Of a DNA stretch of 64,000 nt, positions 19,001-26,451 are shown in pieces. The stretch is from an uncultured Caryophanales bacterium. GTDB lineage: Bacteria > Bacillota_I > Bacilli_A > Acholeplasmatales > Anaeroplasmataceae. Made by a program: the position numbers and the translations under genes. Location: assembly GCA_946405105.1 (NCBI GenBank), contig CAMJFY010000005.1, forward strand, positions 1 through 64,000, in the 5' to 3' direction. Positions within the stretch are counted from its first letter, which is position 1. Every line of letters begins with the position of its first letter. Below the pieces are notes generated by a model, which was not told where the DNA came from, ran no database searches, and saw only the letters and a program-made list of their open reading frames with translations.

Positions 19001-19099
19001 AATAAGCTAAAGAATACAGTTATTGGATATGATGATGAATCTGATTATAAATCTTGGATTGATGGTTCATTAAACTGGGATACTCCAGAAATTAAGTAA
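16082..19099 (+). CDS. Very large PrsA/SurA-like lipoprotein with rotamase-like C-terminus (second of pair)
   Basis: Paralogue of the preceding gene, 1005 residues. The lipobox is LVSC, and the mature part again begins with YGQL, followed by a FATADGDLKMTVGQYYNQL segment corresponding to the SurA_N-like region. The C-terminal third has a parvulin-like pattern: GGFIESENDITTNTLC followed by KTAFGYHVLLLNSY, which corresponds to the PPIC ending T-x-FGYH-hydrophobic. An earlier stretch near residue 375, LEDGEYLTIPRN followed by KYVMAYRIS, has a similar shape. The gene is coupled to the first by a one-base stop/start overlap and ends at a strong GNRA-loop terminator. Both proteins are rich in Lys, Asp, Tyr and Ser, as is common for exported proteins of low-GC bacteria. 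A foldase role is inference. Confidence 0.75.
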   Translation: MKIKKILLTASLAALASVTLVSCSGNSKTKRNTVTPYGQLNLDETFATADGDLKMTVGQYYNQLRKNGYNVVTNAITKHLYAEEFEVVKGVFENETRADFISNLGKEKLAKLECVDSGDDSKTEQGKLYDLVTDSAEANEKYLEIRRRIVKNIHTSIAGAIYGKASSKEYLKLKDDEIKEAITRYIDSVASEGIFISDTDIETPIVTSDTSYFTKDEDIIQIPDSTLAKLQQKVDELLLTQAKYLAAKKELFKIADEEYVYDEETKDDIKNTSYLFEEKTIKKKYEDTYKNYGTYNVIVIQFNSRREAMNAVDGLTFTDENVKQQYINLYNSYYSHKTPITDSSDDEFMYTINKDKNDISKLPSGIQSLIEDTLEDGEYLTIPRNIDNKYVMAYRISATYDYNTGDDSKQAEFNDFTDEEKEKLETKLKDDILNDTTSYTSTVDKQRYKDADLEIYDPYFENSFYTTYSDQYELTKTKVTSTTNEIFKIGDYSYTVEDFYNDASKKYSSTILTNYFEQEFANSYYDKFVELYLIDEDYESESKTALNDEISKFKKNKNTTYQKEIGLETYLLATYGYTNKDDVLKYYYKASKALSIYKSIKVYDAWRSAEADADGNYSVSSEARNGFLNNILNAGNAKYSDLFSINLDHFLINIDEDGDGTPDDPDTFLQDKTPEEKEDFENAVVQLARAIYTESTYSAYENSSIFDTLKFIKTQYEEGATLLSTGESWDTYKTYNGKTYNFLLTVEQLASSGNITQSSVNSFVEPFKNYVIDLYKSVSTLDTDPYKEVSTSDSSTYEYENGKYYYVNTTTKDGGFIESENDITTNTLCKTAFGYHVLLLNSYTLSNDLSYTADEASEYQKNIELILRSYVDSDEKTQNIKLFISSLNEPADGEDKCTTASFEQFFIFYVQKANGTSTSLTSSIYTLMTALFDEAISTYTGSTFQDYLLLSKLNITIVKKNEVLNDKIMPAYINKLKNTVIGYDDESDYKSWIDGSLNWDTPEIK

Positions 19100-19113
19100 A
19101 AACTTAAAAATAA

Positions 19114-19137
19114 AAAAGGACACGCGAGTGTCCTTTT
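19114..19137. terminator. Bidirectional terminator between the lipoprotein operon and tex
   Basis: Stem AAAAGGACAC/GTGTCCTTTT closed by a GCGA tetraloop, with T runs on both strands. The tex stop codon overlaps its edge. Confidence 0.9.
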
Positions 19138-21313
19138 ATTTTTGTTTAACCATTGATAAAGCCATCTTATGCTTATTATAATCAATATCTATTACATAAA
19201 CATGAACTGAATCACCAACTCCAACTAAATCAGATGGGTGGTTAACTTTGTTTACTGACATTTTAGAAATATGAACTAAACCATCATATTTAACACCACA
19301 GTCAACGAATACACCAAAGTCTACTACATTTCTAACTGTTCCGTCTAGCTCATCACCAATTTTGATATCCTCAAAATGCATGATATCACTTCTTAGCTTT
19401 AATCCATCATATGTATCTCTAATATCTCTTAATGGAGCTACAAAGGCATCTAATATATCATCTAATGTATATTTATCAATATCAACCTTTTTAGCTAATT
19501 CATCCTTATTAATTCCTGCAAGCTTTTCTTTCATTAAATCAGTACCTAAGGCTGTTTCATCTAATTCTAATACATCTAATATTTTCTTAGCCTTATCATA
19601 GCTTTCAGGGTGAATTGATGTCATATCAAATTTATTTTTACCATCTAGAATTCTTAAGAATCCTACACATTGTTCATATGTTTTAGGTCCTAGCTTACTA
19701 ACCTTCTTTAATTCTTCTCTAGTATAGAATCTACCATTCTTTTCTCTATAATCTACAATGTTTTTAGATGTAGATTTAGAAAGACCTGATACATAGCTTA
19801 ATAATGAAACAGATGCGGTATTTAGATTAACACCAACATGGTTAACTGCATCCTCTACTACATCATCTAATGATTTAGATAGCTTACTTTCAGTAACGTC
19901 ATGTTGATATTGTCCTACACCAATTGATTTAGGATCTATTTTTACTAATTCAGCAAGTGGGTCTTGGATTCTTCTGGCAATTGAAATTGCGCTTCTCTTT
20001 TCTACTGTTAAATCAGGGAATTCCTCAATTGCTAATTCAGATGCTGAATATACTGAAGCACCTGCCTCACTTACTATTACATATTTTGTATCTAGGTTAT
20101 TTTCTTTAATAACCTCAGCTATAAAGCTTTCTGTTTCTCTTGATGCTGTACCATTACCAATTGCGATAATAGATACATTATATTTTTTAATTAATTCAAC
20201 TATTTTCTTCTTAGATTGAATAATTAGCTTAGGGTCAACTGTTTGTTCCTTCGCCTTCTCATTAGGGTAAATAACGCCAATTTCTAGCACATTAGATGAA
20301 GGTGAAATAACGGCAAGTTTACATCCTGTTCTAAATGCTGGGTCAACGCCTAATACAACCTTACCCTTCATAGGAGCTTGTAATAATAAATTCTTTAAAT
20401 TTAGAGAGAAAATATGGATTGCTTGATTTTCAGCCTCTTCATTTTTAATTCCTCTGATTTCTCTAGCAATTGAAGGTTGAATTAATCTCTTATATGAATC
20501 AGCAATTGCTTCATCTAATTCTTTTCTAAATAAAGAATCCTTTTTCCATGTTACCTTCCATGTTAAATAATCAATATCCCAAACAGGCTTTAATTCTATA
20601 TTTACTGTAATAACATCCTCATTTTCAGCTCTATTAATAGCTAATAATCTATGAGGCTTAATTCTAGCGATTGCCTCAGAACATTCATAATAATTTTTAT
20701 ATTTTTCTTCTGGGTCGTTATCGTTCTTTTTCTTTTTACAAATTATTGTTCCAAACTTTAAGGCATTATCTCTAATAGCACCTCTATATTCAGCATTATC
20801 ACTAATTCTTTCAGCTACTATATATTTAGCTCCTGTAAGTGCTGCCTCCTCAGTAGGTACCTTATCATTAATAAAAGGCTTAATGAATTCTTCTCTTGAG
20901 CCCTTTTGCCAATTTTTCATCATTATATCAGCAAGACCATCTAAGCCTAAGGCAATAGCTTCACTAGCCTTAGTCTTTTTCTTTTCCTTATAAGGTCTAT
21001 ATAAATCTTCAACCTCAATAAGCTTTGTAGATGAATTAATTTGATTTCTTAATTCATCAGTCATTAATCCCTTTTCTTCAATTAATCTAATTACATCTTC
21101 TTTTCTTTTAGCTAAATTAATACCATAATTATATGCATCACTAATAACTCTAATCTTTTCTTCATCTAAACCACCAGTTGCTTCCTTACGGTATCTAGCG
21201 ATAAACGCTACAGTCTTTTCATCCTCTAGCATTTCAAGTACGGCCTTAATTTGGCTATCCTTTATATTTTGTTCCTTTGATATTTGTAATAATACTTGTT
21301 CATTAATTTCCAT
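19136..21313 (-). CDS. tex: Tex family S1-domain RNA-binding protein
   Basis: Tex is a nucleic-acid-binding protein linked to transcription and RNA metabolism. Order of domains: N-terminal helical region with FIARYRKEATGGLDEEKIR; YqgF/RNase H-like domain with LGVDPAFRTGCKLAV and IAIGNGTASRETE; helix-hairpin-helix part with GLSKSTSKNIVDYREKNG and KLGPKTYEQCVGFLRI; C-terminal S1 domain with VVDFGVFVDCGVKYDGLVHIS. I start at ATG 21313 (725 residues), which has GGAGA nine bases upstream; the in-frame ATG 21328 lacks a ribosome-binding site. It is transcribed alone between two terminators. Confidence 0.96.
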   Translation of the reverse strand: MEINEQVLLQISKEQNIKDSQIKAVLEMLEDEKTVAFIARYRKEATGGLDEEKIRVISDAYNYGINLAKRKEDVIRLIEEKGLMTDELRNQINSSTKLIEVEDLYRPYKEKKKTKASEAIALGLDGLADIMMKNWQKGSREEFIKPFINDKVPTEEAALTGAKYIVAERISDNAEYRGAIRDNALKFGTIICKKKKNDNDPEEKYKNYYECSEAIARIKPHRLLAINRAENEDVITVNIELKPVWDIDYLTWKVTWKKDSLFRKELDEAIADSYKRLIQPSIAREIRGIKNEEAENQAIHIFSLNLKNLLLQAPMKGKVVLGVDPAFRTGCKLAVISPSSNVLEIGVIYPNEKAKEQTVDPKLIIQSKKKIVELIKKYNVSIIAIGNGTASRETESFIAEVIKENNLDTKYVIVSEAGASVYSASELAIEEFPDLTVEKRSAISIARRIQDPLAELVKIDPKSIGVGQYQHDVTESKLSKSLDDVVEDAVNHVGVNLNTASVSLLSYVSGLSKSTSKNIVDYREKNGRFYTREELKKVSKLGPKTYEQCVGFLRILDGKNKFDMTSIHPESYDKAKKILDVLELDETALGTDLMKEKLAGINKDELAKKVDIDKYTLDDILDAFVAPLRDIRDTYDGLKLRSDIMHFEDIKIGDELDGTVRNVVDFGVFVDCGVKYDGLVHISKMSVNKVNHPSDLVGVGDSVHVYVIDIDYNKHKMALSMVKQK

Positions 21314-21335
21314 TTTCTTTTTCTCCATTTAAAAA

Positions 21336-21358
21336 TATAAGGCCCATAAGGCCTTATA
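21336..21358 (-). terminator. Terminator after the 22133 gene
   Basis: Nine-base stem TATAAGGCC/GGCCTTATA with a five-base loop, followed on the minus strand by TTTTT, just before the tex ribosome-binding site. Confidence 0.85.
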
Positions 21359-21374
21359 ATTATCTATTTTAGTT

Positions 21375-22133
21375 TTATTCGTAATAAGAAATTTGATCAA
21401 AGTTCTTATTCTTAACTAAGTTGATTGCAACATTTACTGCTGAGAATATAGATGAAACATCATCTGATTCAGAGAAGCTTGTTGAATAAGCTGCTTTTCC
21501 ATCAACCTTTTCTACAATTCCATCTTCTCCAATAATTGTAAATAGAGGTCCTAAAGTCTCTGAAGATGTTTTAGCAACAAATTTTGAATCAGAATAAATA
21601 TTATAGCTTGTGTTTCCATCAACTTGATCTGAATTTACAATATATAAAGCAACCTTATATTCATCTTCTGCAGTTTCATTATATTTATCAATTACATATT
21701 GTAATTCTACTAGATTTCTAAATGCATTTTCATGTTGTATATTCTTTTCTTGAGTAACCTCATCATCATCATCTTTAATATCTTCTGGATAGAAAGTAGC
21801 TAAATCTGCAGCAAATACGAATGTGAAATAATTGAATAATTCACCTTCTTCAGGATTTGTATGTAAGCATACACCTTGATATGTCATCTTAGTGAAATTA
21901 ACATCAGTATCATGAATTCTTTGAGTTGTTCCAAAATAATCATCAACCTCAACAGTTGAATCTTTCTTCTTGTTGTTATTAGCAACAATAACACCAATTG
22001 TTATACCTGCAGCTGCAAGAACAACAATAATACTTATAACTATAATCCAAAATTTCTTTGAATGTAATAATCCGTTTCCTCTTTTTTGACCTTTAGTGGC
22101 CTTATTAGAGACCTTTCTAACTACACGAGCCAA
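21375..22133 (-). CDS. Membrane-anchored exported protein with possible thioredoxin-like fold, no CxxC
   Basis: I do not recognise a named family. The 252-residue product has a basic cytoplasmic head of about 27 residues, one membrane segment (about 28-50) and an extracytoplasmic domain. That domain has a strand-helix-strand pattern, YFTFVFAADLATFYP, then YKVALYIVNSD, then LFTIIGEDGIVEKVDG, recalling a thioredoxin fold but without any active-site cysteines. The start is TTG at 22133, supported by AGGAGA seven bases upstream. It is a single-gene transcript with its own terminator. The fold assignment is weak. Confidence 0.7.
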   Translation of the reverse strand: MARVVRKVSNKATKGQKRGNGLLHSKKFWIIVISIIVVLAAAGITIGVIVANNNKKKDSTVEVDDYFGTTQRIHDTDVNFTKMTYQGVCLHTNPEEGELFNYFTFVFAADLATFYPEDIKDDDDEVTQEKNIQHENAFRNLVELQYVIDKYNETAEDEYKVALYIVNSDQVDGNTSYNIYSDSKFVAKTSSETLGPLFTIIGEDGIVEKVDGKAAYSTSFSESDDVSSIFSAVNVAINLVKNKNFDQISYYE

Positions 22134-22208
22134 ATTATCATCTCCTTATTTGACTTTAAAAATAAACTAAGTTTATTTTATCATAATTTTTATGTTGAAG
22201 CAATAAAA

Positions 22209-22246
22209 TTAACTAATTATTATCTATACGATAATTATTTAATTAG
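22209..22246 (-). terminator. AT-rich hairpin after whiA, probable terminator
   Basis: Inverted repeat with core AATTATC/GATAATT around a five-base loop, extended by CTAATT/AATTAG with a bulge. It lies at the whiA stop and is followed by TTAATTTT on the minus strand. The stem is AT-rich and imperfect. Confidence 0.45.
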
Positions 22247-23169
22247 TCATCTAAATTTTTAAATTCTGTAGCTAATTCCTTTAATCTTCTAAATCTATGA
22301 TTTAGACCTGATTTAGTTAGCTTTTGATCATATTTTTCATGTATTATTTCTAATAAATCCATTAATGAATAATCAGGATAATCCTTTCTTACCTTCATTA
22401 CCATTAATAGCTTAGGATCCATATTTTGTAATGGATAATTATATTCTAAATATTGAATAATTTTTAATTGATCTTGAGCTGAAGCATTTGTCTTATCTTG
22501 ATTAGCAAGAGTAAGATTAATACTTCTTTTCGCATTAGTTTTTGCGGCTCTTGTTATTAGGGCATCCTGATAGCTTTCCATAATCTTTTTACATCCGATG
22601 TGATATAAAAAATCTGTGATAGCATCTCTTGCCTTTATATATAATACTAGATATGTTTTTCTTTTAGTTATTCTAGCATTTAGATCAAATTCATTCATTA
22701 TTCTTTGAAGGAATAATATTTCTTCCTCATTAGTTGATGATATTTCTAAGTGGTTACTTCTAGCATTAGGATCATTAACGCTTCCTCTTACTAAAAATGA
22801 ACCTCTTAAATATGCATTCATACCAGTAACATCCATATTTTTCTTATAGCTTGAGGCATCTCCAAATAGATTTAGATCACTAATAATAGCATCTGCCCCT
22901 GCTGTAATTTCAGCTGTATAATTTGTATGACTATCGAATCTATCAATTACTCTTTTTAAAATATTAGTATCAACCTTATAATATTTTTTAACTAAGCTTA
23001 GAAATCTTCTAATAATTCCACTATTATTTGAAGTTAATGATAGCTTAACAGGTAAAATACCAATTTCGCCTGATACTCTAATCATACTCTCAATTTCTAG
23101 CTTATCAGCAATTTCTTCTTTAGAATTATAATTCAATAAGTCAGTTTTAACATCTAGACTAAAGCTCAT
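22243..23169 (-). CDS. whiA: WhiA family DNA-binding protein
   Basis: WhiA has a degenerate LAGLIDADG homing-endonuclease-like N-terminal domain and a C-terminal helix-turn-helix. It acts in sporulation in Streptomyces and in cell division/chromosome segregation in Bacillus. Signatures seen: SFSLDVKTDLL at the N-terminus, YLRGSFLVRGSVNDP around residues 130-145, and YSLMDLLEIIHEK followed by LTKSGLNHRFRRLKELA at the C-terminal helix-turn-helix. I start at ATG 23169 (308 residues), which has AGGTGA upstream; a GTG at 23178 is also in frame. It follows the lgt fusion directly and belongs to the hprK-lgt-whiA operon, as in other Bacillota. Confidence 0.95.
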   Translation of the reverse strand: MSFSLDVKTDLLNYNSKEEIADKLEIESMIRVSGEIGILPVKLSLTSNNSGIIRRFLSLVKKYYKVDTNILKRVIDRFDSHTNYTAEITAGADAIISDLNLFGDASSYKKNMDVTGMNAYLRGSFLVRGSVNDPNARSNHLEISSTNEEEILFLQRIMNEFDLNARITKRKTYLVLYIKARDAITDFLYHIGCKKIMESYQDALITRAAKTNAKRSINLTLANQDKTNASAQDQLKIIQYLEYNYPLQNMDPKLLMVMKVRKDYPDYSLMDLLEIIHEKYDQKLTKSGLNHRFRRLKELATEFKNLDD

Positions 23170-23170
23170 A

Positions 23171-24754
23171 TTATTCACCTAATACTTTTAGTAATTCATT
23201 TAAATTACTAATAACATAGTCAGGCTTAGCCTCTAGCATGATTTCAGGATGCTTAATATATAAGCAACCAACAGCTTTCATCTTAGCGTTCTTTGCGGCT
23301 AAAATATCATTTAGAGTATCACCAACATATAATACATTCTTTCCATTTAGTTTTTCTTTAGCAAATAATAATGCATCAGGAGCTGGCTTATGATTTTTTA
23401 CATCATCAGCTCCTACAACAATATCAATGTATTCTAATAATCCAAAATGCTCAAGACCATGAGCTAATAAATTATTTTTCTTTGATGATACTACACCAAT
23501 CTTATATCCCTTTTTATGTAATTTCTTTAATAATTCTTTAGCGCCAGGGAATACCTTGGCAAAATTATCATGATTTGGCTCATTATATTCTCTATAATAT
23601 TTAATCATTTCTTGAGTTTCCTCTTCAGATTCTGCATACTTAGAGAATGTTTGATATAAAGTAGGTCCAAAGAATGAATCTAATTCTTCTTCAGATAATT
23701 TATAATCTGGTCTGAATTTTTCAAATGTATGAATGAAGCTTCTATCAATTAATGTTCTTGTATCTAATAATGTTCCATCATTATCGAATAAAATAGTATC
23801 AAATCTATTAGTAGCAATATTGTTAACTAATTCTACATAATAATCTTGAGGAATATTAGCTAATTCTTTAACAATTGGATTACTATTTTCTTTTTCTTTA
23901 ATAACCTTTGGTAATATTCTTTTCAATACTAAATATAAAATACCACCGATAATGAATAATATACTTGTTAAAATTGATACAGGAACTGGACCAGCCATTA
24001 GAGGTTCGCCTGTACCACTATTTAATCTTAATGTTTCAGTGAAAATTCTAACTGAGCCATACCAACATAAATAGAATCCAACAAGATCACCAGTTTTAAT
24101 AAATTTAAACTTTCTTCTACCAACTAGCATTAATACTAAACCAACTAGATTTAATGCTGATTCATATAAGAATACTGGATGACGATATGCTGTTATACCT
24201 GACGGATCAGTGATATACATCATATCTCCAAGGAATGGAATATTCTTTAAAAATACAGAATTTTCAATTGCTGGACCATATAATTCATGGTTGAAGAAAT
24301 TTCCCCATCTACCACAAATTTGACCAATTAAGAATCCAGGGGCAACTAAATCCATTACTCGTAAAAATGAAATCTTTTTAACTTTACAATAAACAAATAC
24401 CGCAATAATAGCAACTATTATACCACCTTGTATACCAAGTCCTGATAAACCCATAAACTCTCCGTCTTGGAATCCTAAGACAGCTAAGAAATCAGGGAAT
24501 TGATCTACATTGAATATTACATACCATAATCTAGCACCTATAATGGCAAGAGGTAATATAATAATTAATCCTAAATAAATATCATCTGAAGCAATACCTA
24601 GCTTTTTAGCTTCTCTTAAACCAAGCCATAAAGCAATAGCTACACCAATTAATATGCAAACTGCATATAAATGAATTGGAGTGTTAAATAAATATGTTGC
24701 TTCACCATCAGAATAACCACCACTATTTGCTAGAAAAGACAAAAAATTATACAT
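23171..24754 (-). CDS. lgt: Fusion: prolipoprotein diacylglyceryl transferase (Lgt) with a PpaX-like HAD phosphatase
   Basis: One continuous 527-residue frame. Residues about 1-280 are Lgt, the membrane enzyme that adds diacylglycerol to the lipobox cysteine: seven hydrophobic segments, with the signature GQICGRWGNFFNHELYG and FLYESALNL. After a charged linker, residues about 305-527 form a HAD phosphatase with all four motifs: DNDGTLLDT, VVSSKK, KNHKPAPDA and GDTLND. In Bacillus, hprK, lgt and ppaX are adjacent separate genes, and PpaX hydrolyses the pyrophosphate released by HPr-Ser-P phosphorolysis. The fusion partner here sits just after hprK, so PpaX function is likely. Because Lgt ends on the cytoplasmic side, the phosphatase would be membrane-tethered in the cytoplasm. 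The start overlaps the hprK stop in TAATG. Confidence 0.93.
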   Translation of the reverse strand: MYNFLSFLANSGGYSDGEATYLFNTPIHLYAVCILIGVAIALWLGLREAKKLGIASDDIYLGLIIILPLAIIGARLWYVIFNVDQFPDFLAVLGFQDGEFMGLSGLGIQGGIIVAIIAVFVYCKVKKISFLRVMDLVAPGFLIGQICGRWGNFFNHELYGPAIENSVFLKNIPFLGDMMYITDPSGITAYRHPVFLYESALNLVGLVLMLVGRRKFKFIKTGDLVGFYLCWYGSVRIFTETLRLNSGTGEPLMAGPVPVSILTSILFIIGGILYLVLKRILPKVIKEKENSNPIVKELANIPQDYYVELVNNIATNRFDTILFDNDGTLLDTRTLIDRSFIHTFEKFRPDYKLSEEELDSFFGPTLYQTFSKYAESEEETQEMIKYYREYNEPNHDNFAKVFPGAKELLKKLHKKGYKIGVVSSKKNNLLAHGLEHFGLLEYIDIVVGADDVKNHKPAPDALLFAKEKLNGKNVLYVGDTLNDILAAKNAKMKAVGCLYIKHPEIMLEAKPDYVISNLNELLKVLGE

Positions 24755-25677
24755 TATTCTTCACCTTTTGACGCTCTTGCATCAACCTTTTCTACAAATT
24801 CTTTGGCAGCATTATGACCTAATAGCTTTAGCTTTTCATTCATTGCTGCTGATTCTACTAATAATGATACAGTTCTACCAGGTAAAACTGGAATAATTAC
24901 TCTAGAGATTTCTGTATTAAAATATTTAATCTTTAATTCATCTAATCCTAATCTATCGTAATATTTATCTTCATCCCATGTTTGAAGCTCTACTACTAAT
25001 CTTATATTCTTTCTTTGTCTATAAGCACTAGCACCAAACATAGTAACAACATCAACGATACCAATACCTCTAATTTCCATATATCTCTTTAGTATTTCAG
25101 GAGATGTACCAATTAGATTTCCTGGTTCCTTTTCAATTATTTCAACTAAATCATCGGCTATTAGCTGATGACCTCTTTTAATTAAATCTAGAGCTGTTTC
25201 AGATTTACCTATTCCACTCTTACCAATGATAAGTGTTCCCATACCATTGATATCTAGTAAAGTACCATGAATTGATAATCTTTCAGCTAGCTTATCTTGA
25301 AGGTAAGAATAAAGCTTTGAAGATGTTTGTGTTGTTCTTAAATTAGATCTTAAAATAGCTATATTATATTTTTCAGCCATTTCATAGAAAATCTTATTAA
25401 CATTTACTCTTCCAGAGAAAACTAGACATGGTGGATTCTTTTTAAATATTTCTTCTACGTTCTTTCTAATAACATCAGAAGGTAATGTATCTAAAAATGT
25501 AGCATCCTTAGTACCAATTAATACTAATCTCTTATTATCGAAGAAATCAAAGAATCCTGTAAATTCTAGACCAGGTCTTGAGATTTCATCCTCATCTATT
25601 TGTGCATTTAAGCCTTCCTTACCAGCTAAAAGCTCTAAATTATTTTCTTCAGCTAAAGTTTTTACATATACTGACAT
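24754..25677 (-). CDS. hprK: HPr kinase/phosphorylase
   Basis: Bifunctional sensor enzyme that phosphorylates HPr on its regulatory serine and removes the phosphate by phosphorolysis, controlling carbon catabolite repression. It has 307 residues. The Walker A loop is IIGKSGIGKSETALDLIKRG, followed by the catalytic ADDLVEI. The second signature is MEIRGIGIVDVVTMFGASA. The His-containing LSIHGTLLDINGMG precedes Walker A as expected. The ribosome-binding site is AGGAGGG. The gene is followed, in a one-base overlap, by the lgt-HAD fusion. Its substrate gene, ptsH, is at 46908-47153. Confidence 0.97.
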   Translation of the reverse strand: MSVYVKTLAEENNLELLAGKEGLNAQIDEDEISRPGLEFTGFFDFFDNKRLVLIGTKDATFLDTLPSDVIRKNVEEIFKKNPPCLVFSGRVNVNKIFYEMAEKYNIAILRSNLRTTQTSSKLYSYLQDKLAERLSIHGTLLDINGMGTLIIGKSGIGKSETALDLIKRGHQLIADDLVEIIEKEPGNLIGTSPEILKRYMEIRGIGIVDVVTMFGASAYRQRKNIRLVVELQTWDEDKYYDRLGLDELKIKYFNTEISRVIIPVLPGRTVSLLVESAAMNEKLKLLGHNAAKEFVEKVDARASKGEE

Positions 25678-25686
25678 ATAGCCCTC

Positions 25687-26349
25687 CTAATATCTCCACC
25701 AGACTTTATGTATATTTCTACCTAAAATATTATGTAAGAACATACATAATGGAATATAAATCATCCATATAATTGATGATTCAAATATTTGATAAAATTC
25801 ATGATTAACAAACATTGTTATTATAACTAATATGATTATTAGCTTATATGATAAAAATGGATCATATATAAATGCCCTAATTGATTTAGATGGCATATCA
25901 CATAACATAAACAACAATGACATTGAAAGAGATAATAAAAATATATAATAAATTGGAACTACAATAAAGCTTGAAAATAAGCAAAATGTAATTACTGATA
26001 TAAAATAAAACGCAGTAAAGCGAGTTAACAATAACAATATATTTGATAAGAATAAAGGCATTCCTTTTGATTCATCAATAGATTCAAAATTAATTGTATC
26101 CTTTAGCTCATTCAATAAAAACTTATTATCACTATTTGTTTCTGCTTGAATTATCTTTTCAATTTCTTCTTTAAATAGCTTATTCTTTAGTAATGCGTCA
26201 GACTTATCCTTCATAGAATCAAAATCTTTAGAGAACTTCTTCCAATCAAGAGAAGGGTTCTCCTGCTTCTTGATATCAAATAATCTTTTTTTCATTGATT
26301 CTACTGCTTGTTCAATTTTCTTTAAAACATCTGACTTGTCATCATGCAT
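25687..26349 (-). CDS. Membrane protein with N-terminal coiled coil, unknown function
   Basis: Not recognised. I start at ATG 26349, which has AAAGGTGG nearby upstream; this gives 220 residues. The N-terminal 95 residues are charged and helical, probably a coiled coil, with no signal peptide. Four to five hydrophobic segments follow from about residue 97, and the protein ends in a short basic tail with WWRY. It is the first gene of the operon leading into hprK, lgt-HAD and whiA, nine bases before hprK. Position resembles the phage-shock-like or LiaI-type genes near hprK in some Bacillota, but sequence does not decide this. Confidence 0.65.
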   Translation of the reverse strand: MHDDKSDVLKKIEQAVESMKKRLFDIKKQENPSLDWKKFSKDFDSMKDKSDALLKNKLFKEEIEKIIQAETNSDNKFLLNELKDTINFESIDESKGMPLFLSNILLLLTRFTAFYFISVITFCLFSSFIVVPIYYIFLLSLSMSLLFMLCDMPSKSIRAFIYDPFLSYKLIIILVIITMFVNHEFYQIFESSIIWMIYIPLCMFLHNILGRNIHKVWWRY

Positions 26350-26418
26350 ACTAAGACCACCTTTTAAAGACAATTAACAACTAGATTATATAATAATCTA
26401 TTTCTTTTATCAACAAAT

Positions 26419-26446
26419 AATGACCTTACCAAGCGATAAGGTCATT
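26419..26446 (-). terminator. Terminator after the EAL-domain gene
   Basis: Ten-base perfect stem AATGACCTTA/TAAGGTCATT with an eight-base loop, right after the stop at 26452. The following T run on the minus strand is broken. Confidence 0.75.
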
Positions 26447-26451
26447 TATTG

